Shown: piece by piece, positions 1 through 9,832 of the stretch
Layout: every line of letters starts with the position of its first letter
Numbering within the stretch: position 1 is the first letter of the stretch
NCBI GenBank assembly: GCA_017795085.1
Contig: CP051246.1
Location: 2,854,514 to 2,918,513, forward strand
DNA from: Salegentibacter sp.
Lineage (GTDB): Bacteria > Bacteroidota > Bacteroidia > Flavobacteriales > Flavobacteriaceae
Direction of reading: 5' to 3'
Length of the DNA: 64,000 bases
Program-made: the position numbers and the translations under genes
The notes under the pieces: generated by a model
Told to the model about the DNA's origin: nothing
Database searches by the model: none
What the model saw: the letters and a program-made list of their open reading frames with translations, nothing else

Positions 1-362
1 TAAGGAGCTTCTGCCGATTTCCAGGAAGAATCATCAAAATCTTTTTCCTGCCAACCTTCTCCAGGGTCTTTCTCAGTTACTTTAGCGGTAAAACCTTCAT
101 CGGAAGAATGTAAAACTGAATTAAAGGTTTTAGCTTCATTACCTAAGAAACGATAAGTAGTTCCGTCTACATTAATATATCCTACAAGGGAATGATCGGC
201 TCCAGTCCAGTGTTTAGTAGGTTGTTCGGCAATATTATCGGTAAATGACCAAATACTTAAATAAGGGTCGTGTGTTACTAAAGGATAAGCAGGGGCTTGC
301 CGCTGCTGGGCATTTAAAAAGAAACTAAAGCATAAAAAGCTGAATAGGATATAATTTTTCAT
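1..362 (-). CDS. N-terminal part of a DUF4964-type (glutaminase-like, GtaA-related) exported protein
   Basis: Only the first 120 codons are in the window and the gene runs off its left edge. The chosen ATG at 362-360 gives a classic signal peptide (hydrophobic residues 4-17, then N-A-Q-Q). An in-frame ATG six codons upstream (380-378) is possible but puts extra residues before the signal peptide. The mature N-terminus contains P-A-Y-P-L-V-T-H-D-P-Y-L-S-I-W-S-F and later T-K-H-W-T-G, which is the typical opening of the DUF4964/DUF5127/DUF4965 proteins sometimes named glutaminase. In Bacteroidota these are large periplasmic or surface proteins often found in glycan-utilization loci, and their enzymatic role there is unclear. 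It lies 41 bases downstream of the GH43 gene on the same strand, so co-transcription is likely. The family call rests on the N-terminus alone. Confidence 0.7.
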   Translation of the reverse strand, partial: MKNYILFSFLCFSFFLNAQQRQAPAYPLVTHDPYLSIWSFTDNIAEQPTKHWTGADHSLVGYINVDGTTYRFLGNEAKTFNSVLHSSDEGFTAKVTEKDPGEGWQEKDFDDSSWKSAEAP

Positions 363-403
363 AGAAGGCTGAATATTCATTATTTATTGGTTATTTTTTT
401 AAG

Positions 404-1996
404 TTATTTGTAATTGATTTCGAAAAAGGTAAATTCGGCGGGTTTATTTTCTGCTCCAAAATGAATTAACCCCGGTCTCGGGCTTCTATCCCATTGCGGT
501 AAAAATTGTCCGTCATAATATTTATTATTTCCCGATTTTAATTCTTCCCAATTTTTAGTACTTTCTGTTTTGTATAAGAACATACATTTATAACCTTTTT
601 CGACTTTCATTTTTAATTGCACCGAATTACTTGTTTCGATAGTTTTTTCATTCAATATTTTTCGATTGTTATCTTTTACTTCCCAAAGTTGAATTTTGTT
701 TTCTCTAATTCCAATACCTACAGCCTGACTTGCGTCACCATACAAACTGAGGCCTTTTAAAGATTGATTCTCATTTAGAACTTCAATAACTATTTCATAC
801 GAACCGGTATATGGCCTCACCGTGAGAACAGTTCCTGATTTGTTTTGATCTTTTATTTTACCGGATAAAGAAAGTTTTCCATTTTCAAGATTTATTTGTG
901 GTTCGGCATTTCTAAAGTCCCATTGCCAGAAATAAGAAAGGGAATCCCCCTCAAAATTATCCTTAATGGTTTTAAAATCTTTTTGCTGAATATTTTCTGA
1001 AGAAATAGCAAATTCTGCTGAAGGATTTTTGCCTTCCACAAATTCCGGCCATCCTGAATTTTCATTCCATTTTATCTCATCCAATAAAGCCTGTCTTCCC
1101 GTGTAAATATCATCTTCACCATTGTAGGCATGATACATATAAAACCAATTATCATCAGCTGTTTCCACCATAGTGCCGTGACCGGGGCATTTCCATTCCC
1201 CATCACCTTCCAAAATTGGATTTTCAGGATTTTTCTCATATGGGCCTTTAAAATCTGAAGCCCTGGCAACGCGTATATCATAGTCGCAATTACTTCCACA
1301 GCAAGCGCCTTCAGAATAGAATAGGTAATAAAAATCATCTTTTTTTACGATGTATTGTCCTTCTATTCCCCTCGCATTTTCATCTTTTAACAAAGAAAAA
1401 GGCTCACCTTCAACCTTTAATCCGTCGTTGGAAAGTTTAGCTGCCAGAAGTTCAATAGGCCGATCATCCAAACCGTAAGCTTTAAAGGACATGTATAATT
1501 GCCCATCGTCGTTCAGAATAAACGGATCGATAGCTTCACTACCGTATTCCAGTAATACTCCTTTATCGGTGAATCCTTCTTTTGGATTTTCGGATATGGC
1601 AACGCCGATATAAGAAACATCGTCACTTTTTCTTTTAGCAACATAATAAAGGTAGAATGTTTCATTATGATAGTAAAGTTCTGGAGCCCAAAATGAAGAT
1701 GCTGCCCATTCTGGTGTAACTTGTAAAGCGTAAGACTCCTGTTTCCAGTTCACCAAATTTTTAGAGGTAAATATTGGGAAATGCGGTGCCCATTCTGAAG
1801 AAGTTCCTACAGAATAATAAGTATTTTCTACCCGAATTACAGAAGGGTCAGCAAAATCTCCCCGTATCACAGGATTGGAATACCGGGAAGATTTTGCTAG
1901 CTCGGTTTGGTTTTCATTAGTAGAAGTGTGTTTTTCTTTACATCCAACCAATAGTATGAATATTGAAAAAACTAATAAATATCTTTGTAAAACCAT
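404..1996 (-). CDS. GH43 family lipoprotein (beta-xylosidase or alpha-L-arabinofuranosidase type)
   Basis: The 530-residue protein has a lipoprotein signal ending L-V-G-C (Cys19). A five-bladed beta-propeller GH43 domain covers about residues 40-320. The three family acidic residues are visible: the base Asp50 in F-A-D-P-S, the pKa-modulating Asp157 in A-I-D-P-F, and the acid Glu212 in G-I-E-G-Q-Y. About residues 340-530 form a C-terminal beta-sandwich of the concanavalin/laminin-G type seen in beta-xylosidases. A Cys-rich stretch (G-A-C-C-G-S-N-C, near 230-237) sits beside the active site. GH43 enzymes remove beta-xylose or alpha-L-arabinose; the exact substrate cannot be read here. It follows the GH2 gene by 21 bases and is probably co-transcribed with it, which fits trimming of xylose or arabinose side groups from a uronate-bearing polymer. 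Confidence 0.9.
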   Translation of the reverse strand: MVLQRYLLVFSIFILLVGCKEKHTSTNENQTELAKSSRYSNPVIRGDFADPSVIRVENTYYSVGTSSEWAPHFPIFTSKNLVNWKQESYALQVTPEWAASSFWAPELYYHNETFYLYYVAKRKSDDVSYIGVAISENPKEGFTDKGVLLEYGSEAIDPFILNDDGQLYMSFKAYGLDDRPIELLAAKLSNDGLKVEGEPFSLLKDENARGIEGQYIVKKDDFYYLFYSEGACCGSNCDYDIRVARASDFKGPYEKNPENPILEGDGEWKCPGHGTMVETADDNWFYMYHAYNGEDDIYTGRQALLDEIKWNENSGWPEFVEGKNPSAEFAISSENIQQKDFKTIKDNFEGDSLSYFWQWDFRNAEPQINLENGKLSLSGKIKDQNKSGTVLTVRPYTGSYEIVIEVLNENQSLKGLSLYGDASQAVGIGIRENKIQLWEVKDNNRKILNEKTIETSNSVQLKMKVEKGYKCMFLYKTESTKNWEELKSGNNKYYDGQFLPQWDRSPRPGLIHFGAENKPAEFTFFEINYK

Positions 1997-2017
1997 AACC
2001 TGATAATGTTGCCTTGG

Positions 2018-3829
2018 CTAATTCTTCAACACATTAATAACCTCCTGATTTGCTTCCCGAATCCGCTTAAAATTCATTTTATCTTCTTTGCGATCGTAAG
2101 TCATCAAGCCATTTACTTCTCCTTCAACATCGGTAGTTTGCGTGTAGACTGCCGCTGAGAAACCTGAACGCACCAATTCTTTTAACATATCCGTATATTC
2201 AATATACTTATCGGTAACCGCTTTTTTACTATCAAATTCTACATAGCCCCAGTTTTTATCGGTAGCCCAAAGGTGATTTTTCATCGGAAACCCGATACCT
2301 CCATATTCACCTAACACAGTCACACGTTCGGCATCGTAGAGATAAAGGTTTGGCTCTGGGTAATTATGTAAATCAAGGATATCTCCGGTATGAAAATGAT
2401 TACCGCCACTAGCTGAATTTACCAGTCGGGAAGGATCATAATTTTTAGTCCATTCAGTAACTTCCACTGTATTAAACTGCCCCCAAGCTTCATTAAAAGG
2501 AACCCATACCGCTATACTGGGATAAGAATAAAGGTAATCCATAATTTCTTTCCATTCCTTCTTATACACCGCTTCGGAAGCATCACTCCTTTGATCTTCA
2601 GTTCCTTTAAAAAAGTTACGGGATTGCCAGCCTGGTCCCCGACCACCATTAGGCATGTCCTGCCAAACCAAAATCCCTAATTCATCGCAATGAGTATACC
2701 AACGAGCAGGTTCTACTTTAACGTGCTTTCGGATCATATTGTAACCCATTTCCTTGGTTTTAACAATATCGTATCTAAGAGCTTCATCGGTGGGCGCAGT
2801 GTATAATCCGTCAGGCCACCATCCCTGATCCAAAGGACCAAAATGAAAATAATCCTCATTATTAAGCTGCATTCTCACCACACCGTTTTCATCACGCTTT
2901 TTTGAAATTTTACGCATAGCAAAATAACTTTCCACTTCATCGGTAGTTTCTCCATTGCTGATAAGCTTTATGGTAGTTCTGTATAAAAACGGAGATTCGG
3001 GAGACCATAGCTTTGGATTATCCAGGGTTATTTCTGAGGTTACCCCGGCTGCAAATTTAGATTTGGCTATTTCTTTACCCTCATCTTTTACGATTACCTC
3101 TATTATATCTCCAGGTTCAAAATCTGTAGTTTTAGATTTAACCGTAACAGTATTATTATCAATATTTGGAGTAAACCTAAGATCTTTCAAGCTTTTTTCA
3201 CTTACCGGTTCAAGCCAAACAGTTTGCCAAATCCCGGTAACCGGAGTATACCAAATACCTTCAGGATTTTTAACTTGTTTTCCTCGTGGCTGCGGTCCTT
3301 CATCAGAAGGATCCCAAACTTTTACGCTAATCTTCTGCTCGCCATCTTCTAAAAATGGGGTAATATCGAAAGAAAATGGAGTGAACCCTCCGGTATGACT
3401 TCCAATTTTCACATCATTAATCCATATTTCTGCTTTCCAGTCTACCGCACCAAAGTTTAGCTTGATATTTTTACCATCCCAATCCTGTGGCACCGTAAAA
3501 GAGTTATTATACCAAAGCACCTTTGAAGGGCCTACTCTTTCCATAACCCCTGAAAGACTTGATTCTGCTGCAAAAGGAACTAAAATCTCACCATCACTAT
3601 TTTCAGGTTTTTGGCTATTTCTCTCGGTAATGCTATATTCCCATAACCCGTTTAAGTTTTTCCATTCGTCACGCTCCATAATTGGTCGTGGATATTCAGA
3701 AAGTACATTTTCAGGATCAATCTCACTTGCCCATTTGGTTTTTATTTTGTCCCCGGCCGGTTGCCATTGAGCAACAGCCCATTGAGTTATAAAAATCCCA
3801 ACTAATAGAAGTAAACTATTTTTTTTCAT
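2018..3829 (-). CDS. GH2 family glycoside hydrolase, exported
   Basis: The 603-residue protein has a signal peptide (residues 1-20, cleavage near A-V-A-Q). It has the GH2 order: N-terminal jelly-roll sugar-binding domain (about 45-210), immunoglobulin-like sandwich (about 210-305) and TIM barrel (about 310-600). The acid/base is Glu447 in P-F-N-E-A-W and the nucleophile is Glu508 in L-G-E-Y-G-G. Both are intact, so it should be active. GH2 includes beta-galactosidases, beta-mannosidases, beta-glucuronidases and others, and the specificity is not evident. Neighbouring GH67 and glucuronate catabolism genes suggest a uronate- or pentose-bearing substrate. Its upstream region of 481 bases carries a perfect TAAAACGTTTTA palindrome 120-131 bases before the start, so it may have its own promoter. 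A decayed fragment closely related to codons 448-508 of this gene lies at about 38930-39115. Confidence 0.9.
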   Translation of the reverse strand: MKKNSLLLLVGIFITQWAVAQWQPAGDKIKTKWASEIDPENVLSEYPRPIMERDEWKNLNGLWEYSITERNSQKPENSDGEILVPFAAESSLSGVMERVGPSKVLWYNNSFTVPQDWDGKNIKLNFGAVDWKAEIWINDVKIGSHTGGFTPFSFDITPFLEDGEQKISVKVWDPSDEGPQPRGKQVKNPEGIWYTPVTGIWQTVWLEPVSEKSLKDLRFTPNIDNNTVTVKSKTTDFEPGDIIEVIVKDEGKEIAKSKFAAGVTSEITLDNPKLWSPESPFLYRTTIKLISNGETTDEVESYFAMRKISKKRDENGVVRMQLNNEDYFHFGPLDQGWWPDGLYTAPTDEALRYDIVKTKEMGYNMIRKHVKVEPARWYTHCDELGILVWQDMPNGGRGPGWQSRNFFKGTEDQRSDASEAVYKKEWKEIMDYLYSYPSIAVWVPFNEAWGQFNTVEVTEWTKNYDPSRLVNSASGGNHFHTGDILDLHNYPEPNLYLYDAERVTVLGEYGGIGFPMKNHLWATDKNWGYVEFDSKKAVTDKYIEYTDMLKELVRSGFSAAVYTQTTDVEGEVNGLMTYDRKEDKMNFKRIREANQEVINVLKN

Positions 3830-4310
3830 ATTAAATTATAAATTATTAACATTCATATTTTTTTATAAACTCCTAAAAATCATATCCTCTATATTTCTAC
3901 TCTAACATTTAATTCTTAAGCACCCCTTATTTCATAGCTCCTCATTAATAAAACGTTTTAGTGAATTAAACAAAGTATCTCAATAACACTTATTATTCAA
4001 TCTACACGTATTTTATACATTTATACAACAAAGAAGATATAATCTCGATCACGCTTGTTTTAGTAATTTTTCAAATATCAGATAGAAATATTAATTGAAT
4101 ATCTCAAAAATTAAAAAGGACTTAATTTATAAGCGTAAATTTTACTCTTTTTTATGAATTGACAAAATTTTTTCGAGTAAAAATTGTTAATTATATTTTC
4201 CAGATAGAAATTTCTAACAAAATTACTAGAAAGACTGTATTAATATTCAAATATTAAGACTAAAACCTATTTTCAATTAATTATCTCCTAATAGGAGTTA
4301 AAACATTCTT
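3830..4310. other. Intergenic region between GH67 and GH2 genes
   Basis: These 481 very AT-rich bases have no credible ORF on either strand. They contain one perfect 12-bp palindrome (3949-3960, listed separately) and a weak hairpin, CTCCT-AAT-AGGAG, at 4285-4297 just after the GH67 stop, without a following U-run. The length and the palindrome suggest a promoter for the GH2-GH43 pair. No clear Bacteroidota -33/-7 promoter could be fixed by eye. Confidence 0.5.
3949..3960. promoter_or_regulatory. Predicted operator, TAAAACGTTTTA palindrome
   Basis: This perfect 12-bp palindrome centred on CG lies 120-131 bases upstream of the GH2 start. The central CG and flanking A/T half-sites are the usual shape of LacI-family operators. 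Related sites lie upstream of all three susC genes (27429-27438, 37442-37453, 48920-48933). A LacI-type regulator is encoded at 37627-38667, and the match between it and these sites is an inference. Confidence 0.5.
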
Positions 4311-6458
4311 CTACTTCATATAATGGGGAAGCCCATACTTGGGCTGTTCATACTTTTCTGGAATTTCCCGACCTGATAAAGTTTGAAAATAAAGTAGACA
4401 GGAGTCTCGCCATTCAATAGCATCCTTTTTTTGAATTTTCAAGAGTGAGTCTACCATAGCAAAACGTTCCTGATCAATTTTACCCTCTAAAGCATTCCAT
4501 AAAACTTGCATTTGACCAACCTGTTCAACTCCCAGATAATAATGTTCAATTAGTTCTTCCCATAAAGAATTACCCGATTTCATTTTATAATCCCAACCAA
4601 CATGATGAAACCAAAGCAATAAGTCTTCAGGAACAGTATTTAAATTATTGAATCTCGTTTCTAAAGGTTCGTAGTACTGTGAAACTGTTTTAGAACCACT
4701 CTTTGACCGGTCAAAACCAATTCCGTCTTTACTTGCCCTGTGAAAGCTTTTAGATCTTTCAGACCACGGGGCAGGGCCGTAATGAGAAGCGGTACCGATA
4801 TGAGTTAGGCCCAAAGGCTCACGGTAATTAACCCCGGCTTCTTCTGAAATCTTCATGATTTCTAATATACTATTTTTTATAGCATTATCATTTGAAAAAG
4901 TCATTGCAATCCAGTCTTCTGCTATTTCCCAGGGATCTTGATTATAATCCCAGGCCAATCTTCCAAAGGCATACCAACTAGATTGAACAAACGGATGCGC
5001 TGTCCAGTTCTCGGCCATTCCAGGATTTATTACTCCAGCCATACCAGTGTGGGTATAATCGTAAACTTTTCCTGAAATAATGTCTCCAACATAGGTCTGT
5101 TTACCCTCTGCATAGGTATCTGATTTTAGAATTTCATCATACATTCCACCTTTATATAATAGATGAAACTCATTACCCAGATATTCTTGTGTAATTTGAA
5201 ATTCAATCATAGTATTCGTCTGTTTCATGGCCCCAAACAGTGGCGAAAAAGGTTCCCTTGGCATAAAATCTAACGGACCCTTTTTAACCTGAAGAATCAC
5301 ATTTTCATCAAACTTACCATCTAATGGTTTAAATTCATCGTTAGCCTCCCTAATTCTATCTTTTTGTTTTTCACCATATACAAATGCACGCCACATAACT
5401 ACTCCATCATGTGGTTTTAAAACTTTAGCAAGCATATTCGCACCATCGGCATGAGTTCTTCCATACGTATTAGGACCGGGCTGTCCTTCAGAATCGGCTT
5501 TAACTAAAAACCCTCCCAAATCAGGAATGAAATTGTAAATTTCATTCACTTTTTGCCTCCACCATTTATTTACTTCTTGATTAAGAGGGTCTGCCGTTTT
5601 AAGATTTCCCAGGGTTTGTGGCGAATTAAAATTGATAGCCACAAAAACCTTTACCCCATACGGTCGAAAAATATTAGCGAGTATCGAAATTTTTTTCAAA
5701 TACTCTGTTGAAATAAAATGTGCATTTGCATTTACATTATTTATAACAACACTATTAATCCCTAGAGAACTACAAAAACGGGCATAGGCTTTATATCTGT
5801 CACTTTTTTCATCGGGGAGTGCTTCCCAATCCCATAAAGAAAGTCCCGCATAACCACGTTCTACTGAACGGTCTAAATTATCCCAATGGTTTGCTATTCT
5901 GTATTCGACTTTTGGAGATTCCAGAATATTTAAATTGGAAATAGGCTTTCGCGTTTGCATTAATCGCAAAAAATGAAAAGTTCCGTACAACAACCCCCTA
6001 TCAGTATTTGCTGATATTATGGTTAACTTATTCCCCTTCACACGCTTAGTAGTTACCAAATAACCTTCACTACCTACAGCCTTCAACTTTTTTAAGTGCT
6101 TTTGATTCAAAGAAGCAATTAATTTTGATGATTTCGGAGTACCTATAACTAACGTTCCATCCTCATCAGGTGTTGTTTTAAAATCGGGCATTTCTGAAAT
6201 CAATCCCTTAAAGCCAATTTCAAGTTCATCTTTTATTACATTTATTGTTTCTGAACTTCCGTTAAGTACGACAGCATTAAGATAACTTTTATATTGCCTA
6301 AGTAAATCATTGTTTTTGACAATTTCATACCTAAGCCACATTCGATATCCATCTTCAAAAGCACGTGCAGTATTCCCTTTAATATTTCCTATAGAAACAA
6401 GTAATAATATTAGAACAAATAATACTTTATGTGGCAATATTCTGGATTTAAACACCAT
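4311..6458 (-). CDS. GH67 alpha-glucuronidase, exported
   Basis: This 715-residue enzyme is predicted to release 4-O-methyl-glucuronic or glucuronic acid from the non-reducing end of substituted xylo-oligosaccharides. A signal peptide or anchor covers residues 1-28. An N-terminal domain (about 30-170) precedes the TIM barrel and a helical C-terminal domain. Catalytic residues line up with the spacing known for Cellvibrio GlcA67A (Glu292, Asp365, Glu393): here the acid Glu324 in A-D-S-E-G-Q, Asp397 in G-P-L-D-F-M and Glu425 in T-Q-E-Y-L. The spacings of 73 and 28 are identical. The length is normal for the family. It follows uxuA by 8 bases, so it is in the glucuronate operon and feeds its product to the TRAP transporter and UxaC. 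Confidence 0.95.
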   Translation of the reverse strand: MVFKSRILPHKVLFVLILLLVSIGNIKGNTARAFEDGYRMWLRYEIVKNNDLLRQYKSYLNAVVLNGSSETINVIKDELEIGFKGLISEMPDFKTTPDEDGTLVIGTPKSSKLIASLNQKHLKKLKAVGSEGYLVTTKRVKGNKLTIISANTDRGLLYGTFHFLRLMQTRKPISNLNILESPKVEYRIANHWDNLDRSVERGYAGLSLWDWEALPDEKSDRYKAYARFCSSLGINSVVINNVNANAHFISTEYLKKISILANIFRPYGVKVFVAINFNSPQTLGNLKTADPLNQEVNKWWRQKVNEIYNFIPDLGGFLVKADSEGQPGPNTYGRTHADGANMLAKVLKPHDGVVMWRAFVYGEKQKDRIREANDEFKPLDGKFDENVILQVKKGPLDFMPREPFSPLFGAMKQTNTMIEFQITQEYLGNEFHLLYKGGMYDEILKSDTYAEGKQTYVGDIISGKVYDYTHTGMAGVINPGMAENWTAHPFVQSSWYAFGRLAWDYNQDPWEIAEDWIAMTFSNDNAIKNSILEIMKISEEAGVNYREPLGLTHIGTASHYGPAPWSERSKSFHRASKDGIGFDRSKSGSKTVSQYYEPLETRFNNLNTVPEDLLLWFHHVGWDYKMKSGNSLWEELIEHYYLGVEQVGQMQVLWNALEGKIDQERFAMVDSLLKIQKKDAIEWRDSCLLYFQTLSGREIPEKYEQPKYGLPHYMK

Positions 6459-6466
6459 GACTCAAT

Positions 6467-7666
6467 TTATGCATTTAGCGTTTTTATTATACCGTGCTCC
6501 AAACCTCTTAATTCAGCAAGCCCTCTTAATCTTCCAATAGCAGAGTAACCAGGATTTGTTTGCTTTTTTAAATCATCAAGCATTTTATGACCATGGTCTG
6601 GTCTCATTGGGAAACGAAAATCTTTCCTTCCTGCAATTTGCCGACGTTTTTGTTCATCCAACAAACCTTTAATTATTTCATACATATCTACATCTCCATC
6701 TAAGTGATCTGCTTCAAAGAAATTACCCTGAGCATCTCTTTTTGTAGCTCTAAGATGAACAAAATGAATTCGGTCTGCAAAATGTTTTAAAATCGAAATA
6801 AGATTATTGTCCTCTCTTACACCAAAGGATCCTGTGCAAAAAGTGAGCCCATTATTATTACTTGGAACCGCTTCAAAAATCTCCTGTAAATCTTTGGCTG
6901 TACTTACCACTCTTGGTAAGCCAAGCAAGGAAAAAGGCGGATCATCTGGGTGAATACACATATTTATACCACATGCTTCTGCTACCTGAACAGTTCGCTC
7001 AAGAAAATAAATTAAATTCTCTCTTAATTTAGCGTGGTCTATTTCATTATAAGTATCCAAAATAGTATTAAATTCATCTAGAGAATAGTTCTCCTCAGCC
7101 CCGGGTAAACCGGCTATTATATTGCTGACTAACTTTTCTTTTTCCTCCTTAGAAGCATTTTCAAGAAAAGTTTTAGCTTTCTCAATTTCTTCCTTTGAAT
7201 AATTTTCTTCTAATCCAGGCCTTTTAAGAATTAGAACTTCAAAAGCTGCAAACTTTACCCGATCAAAGCGTAAACAGGTAGATCCGTCTTTTAACTTATA
7301 CTCCAAATCAGTTCGGGTCCAGTCTAAAACAGGCATAAAATTATAACATAACGTATCGATACCACACTCTGAAAGATTCCGGATGGTCTCACAATAATTT
7401 TGAATATACAATTCGTATTTCCCGCTACGTGTTTTTATATCCTCGTGTACCGGAACACTTTCTACTACTGACCACGTAAGGCCACTATCCTCAACCTTTT
7501 TTTTTCGTTTTAGAATTTCCTCTTTTTCCCAAACTTCTCCATTGGGGATATGATGTAAGGCTGTAACAATACCTGTAGCACCAGCCTGCTTAATATCTGA
7601 TAAAGAAACATTGTCTTTAGGCCCATACCATCGCCAGGTTTGTTCCAATCCAAGCTTATTATTCAT
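6467..7666 (-). CDS. uxuA: D-mannonate dehydratase
   Basis: The enzyme converts D-mannonate to 2-keto-3-deoxy-D-gluconate in the cytoplasm, the third step of glucuronate breakdown. The 399 residues match the usual UxuA length. The metal ligands expected for the family are visible: His239 in C-I-H-P-D-D-P-P, Cys277 in F-C-T-G-S, His304 in F-V-H-L-R and Asp357 in R-P-D-H-G-H. The N-terminal W-R-W-Y-G-P is also characteristic. There is no signal peptide. It lies 21 bases after the SDR reductase gene and 8 bases before GH67, in the same operon. Base composition is AT-rich like the flanking genes and unlike the more GC-rich kdgK and uxaC. Confidence 0.96.
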   Translation of the reverse strand: MNNKLGLEQTWRWYGPKDNVSLSDIKQAGATGIVTALHHIPNGEVWEKEEILKRKKKVEDSGLTWSVVESVPVHEDIKTRSGKYELYIQNYCETIRNLSECGIDTLCYNFMPVLDWTRTDLEYKLKDGSTCLRFDRVKFAAFEVLILKRPGLEENYSKEEIEKAKTFLENASKEEKEKLVSNIIAGLPGAEENYSLDEFNTILDTYNEIDHAKLRENLIYFLERTVQVAEACGINMCIHPDDPPFSLLGLPRVVSTAKDLQEIFEAVPSNNNGLTFCTGSFGVREDNNLISILKHFADRIHFVHLRATKRDAQGNFFEADHLDGDVDMYEIIKGLLDEQKRRQIAGRKDFRFPMRPDHGHKMLDDLKKQTNPGYSAIGRLRGLAELRGLEHGIIKTLNA

Positions 7667-7687
7667 AATGTAAATTATTTTTCTTGA

Positions 7688-8506
7688 TTAAACTCCACTA
7701 AATGCACTAAACCCACCATCGATAGGCACAATAACTCCTGTTATAAACTGAGAATTATCGTCACACAACCAAAAAGTAGTGGAAATAAGGTCCTCAGGTT
7801 TACCAAATTCTCCTAATGGTGTTCTTTTTATAATCGTTTCTCCACGCTGGGTTAAACTCCCATCTTCATTAGTTAATAAGCTTCTATTTTGCTCTGTTAA
7901 GAAAAAACCGGGAGCCAAAGCATTCACCCTAATCCCAACTTTTGAAAAATACACCGCTAACCACTGCGTGAAGTTCGAAATAGCTGCTTTCGCTCCACTA
8001 TATGCCGGAATTTTAGTTAAAGGTTGAAAAGCGTTCATAGAAGAAATATTTAAAATATTTCCTTTTTTGTTGTCTATCATATCCTGAGCAAAGATTTGGG
8101 AAGGTAGCAAAGTCCCCATAAAATTCAGATCAAACACAAATTTGAACCCACTCATATCCAAATTAAAGAATGTTTTTAAAGAGTCTTTTTTATCTTCAGT
8201 CGGCTCATAAAAGGGTTTATCGGTAGTCGCTAAAGGATGATTTCCCCCAGCACCATTAATGAGGATTTCACAAGGGCCGAATTCTTCATTTACCATTTTC
8301 CTGGCTTCTTTTAGAGATTCTTCCTCCAGCACATTGGTTTTTATAGCAAGAGCTTCACCTCCTGCTTTTTTAATAGTGGATGCAACTTCCTGAACTGCTT
8401 CCAAATTTAAATCTAATAAGGCTATTTTATGGCCTTGTTTTGATAATGCTTCTGCTAAAGTGCTGCACAGGACTCCTCCTGCACCAGTTATAACGATTGT
8501 TTTCAT
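7688..8506 (-). CDS. uxuB: SDR-family D-fructuronate reductase (mannonate oxidoreductase)
   Basis: This 272-residue classical short-chain dehydrogenase has a nucleotide-binding T-G-A-G-G-V near residues 7-12, N-G-A-G-G near 84-88, catalytic Ser156, and Tyr169/Lys173 in Y-S-G-A-K. Position between uxuA and the TRAP transporter, and resemblance to the SDR type of D-mannonate oxidoreductase known from Bacillus-like and Bacteroidota uronate operons, indicate reduction of D-fructuronate to D-mannonate with NAD(P)H. The unrelated long-chain UxuB of E. coli is absent from the window, so this gene fills that step. A general SDR acting on another keto-acid cannot be excluded by sequence alone, but the pathway would then lack a reductase. 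Confidence 0.85.
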   Translation of the reverse strand: MKTIVITGAGGVLCSTLAEALSKQGHKIALLDLNLEAVQEVASTIKKAGGEALAIKTNVLEEESLKEARKMVNEEFGPCEILINGAGGNHPLATTDKPFYEPTEDKKDSLKTFFNLDMSGFKFVFDLNFMGTLLPSQIFAQDMIDNKKGNILNISSMNAFQPLTKIPAYSGAKAAISNFTQWLAVYFSKVGIRVNALAPGFFLTEQNRSLLTNEDGSLTQRGETIIKRTPLGEFGKPEDLISTTFWLCDDNSQFITGVIVPIDGGFSAFSGV

Positions 8507-8542
8507 TTATTTATATTTTACATTAATTTTCAGAACTATTTA

Positions 8543-9832
8543 TTATTCAAATAATTGTGGCAACCATAGGCTTATTTCGGGGACAAAAGTCACCAGCAAC
8601 AGGACGATAAACATCACGATATAGAGTGGCAACAAAGGTTTGATCACCTTTTCAATGGTGGTCTTGGCCACCCCCACCCCAATAAAGAGCACCGAGCCTA
8701 CCGGTGGGGTACACAGCCCCACACAAAGGTTCATCACCATCATAATACCGAAGTGTACCGGATCTACCCCTAATTCCATCGTGATGGGCAAAAAGATGGG
8801 CGTGAATATGAGTACTGCCGGGGTCATATCCATAAAAGTCCCCACAAACAACAAGAGTAAATTAATGATGAGCAGGATTACAAATTTATTATCACTAAGT
8901 CCCAAGAGGGCTTCACTTACATTTTGCGGGATATTTTCAAAACTCATCACCCAAGACATACTCATAGAAGTCGCAATAAGCAGCATCACGACTGACGTAG
9001 TCCCTACGGAACTTAAAAAAGTGTTGTATAGTTTTTTAGGGTTCATTTCCCGGTAAATCGCTGCCAGGATAAGACAGTACAATACCGCTATGGCCGAGGC
9101 TTCGGTAGCCGTAAATATTCCGGCTACAATCCCCCCGATTACAATAATGAGTAAAAGCAAACTGGGCAGGGCATCCAAAAAGGTCCAAACGATGCGTTTT
9201 ACACTACTCTTCTCCCCGGCCGGGTATTTCTTGATCTTAATCCATACCGCTGCGGTAAGCATCAGAGCCAGTCCCATTATAATACCGGGCAAATAACCCG
9301 CCAAAAACAAGGAGGCAATGGACACCCCGCCACTGGCCAGGGAATATACAATCAGTACGTTGGAAGGCGGTATCACCAATCCCGTGGTAGAGGAGGTAAC
9401 ATTAATCGCAGCACCAAACTCCCGGGAATAATTCTCCTTCTCCATTCTTGGGCCTAATATTCCCCCAATGGCTGAAGCCGCAGCTACCGCTGAGCCGGAG
9501 ATGGCTCCAAAAAGCATCGCAGCAATTACATTTACATAAATAAGTCCGCCAGGCAAAGAGCCTATAAGCGCTTTGGCAAAATTAATAAGCCGGGTGGCAA
9601 TCCCGCCCTGGTTCATAATCTGACCAGCCAAAATGAAAAATGGGATCGCCAATAGTGAAAAACTGTCCAGCCCCGTGGCCATTCGTTGGGCCACTGTGGT
9701 ATAGGCCGCCAGTGAATCTAAAGAAACCGCCAGGGTAAGTACGCAGGATATTCCGATAGACCAGGCTACCGGCACCCCAATACCCAGCAGGATTATAAAC
9801 GAAATAACTAAAATGGCTACTTCTATCATCAT
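8543..9832 (-). CDS. TRAP transporter large permease (DctM/SiaM type)
   Basis: This 429-residue polytopic inner-membrane protein has about 12 hydrophobic segments and the family motifs F-F-I-L-A-G near residue 65 and P-P-S-N near 155. It is the ion-coupled channel subunit of a tripartite ATP-independent periplasmic transporter. Its start overlaps the stop of the small permease by 4 bases (9829-9832), so translation is coupled. Set among glucuronate genes, it very likely moves glucuronate or a related sugar acid from periplasm to cytoplasm. The gene is clearly more GC-rich than uxuA, uxuB and dctP around it. Confidence 0.93.
   Translation of the reverse strand: MMIEVAILVISFIILLGIGVPVAWSIGISCVLTLAVSLDSLAAYTTVAQRMATGLDSFSLLAIPFFILAGQIMNQGGIATRLINFAKALIGSLPGGLIYVNVIAAMLFGAISGSAVAAASAIGGILGPRMEKENYSREFGAAINVTSSTTGLVIPPSNVLIVYSLASGGVSIASLFLAGYLPGIIMGLALMLTAAVWIKIKKYPAGEKSSVKRIVWTFLDALPSLLLLIIVIGGIVAGIFTATEASAIAVLYCLILAAIYREMNPKKLYNTFLSSVGTTSVVMLLIATSMSMSWVMSFENIPQNVSEALLGLSDNKFVILLIINLLLLFVGTFMDMTPAVLIFTPIFLPITMELGVDPVHFGIMMVMNLCVGLCTPPVGSVLFIGVGVAKTTIEKVIKPLLPLYIVMFIVLLLVTFVPEISLWLPQLFE

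Noticed and set aside
2955..3398. 147-codon plus-strand ORF opposite the GH2 gene
   Set aside because: It lies wholly inside an intact GH2 gene with clear catalytic residues, has no recognisable domain and no partner genes on that strand.
4285..4297. CTCCT-AAT-AGGAG hairpin after GH67 as a terminator
   Set aside because: The stem is only 5 bp and no U-run follows, so I did not list it as a separate terminator.
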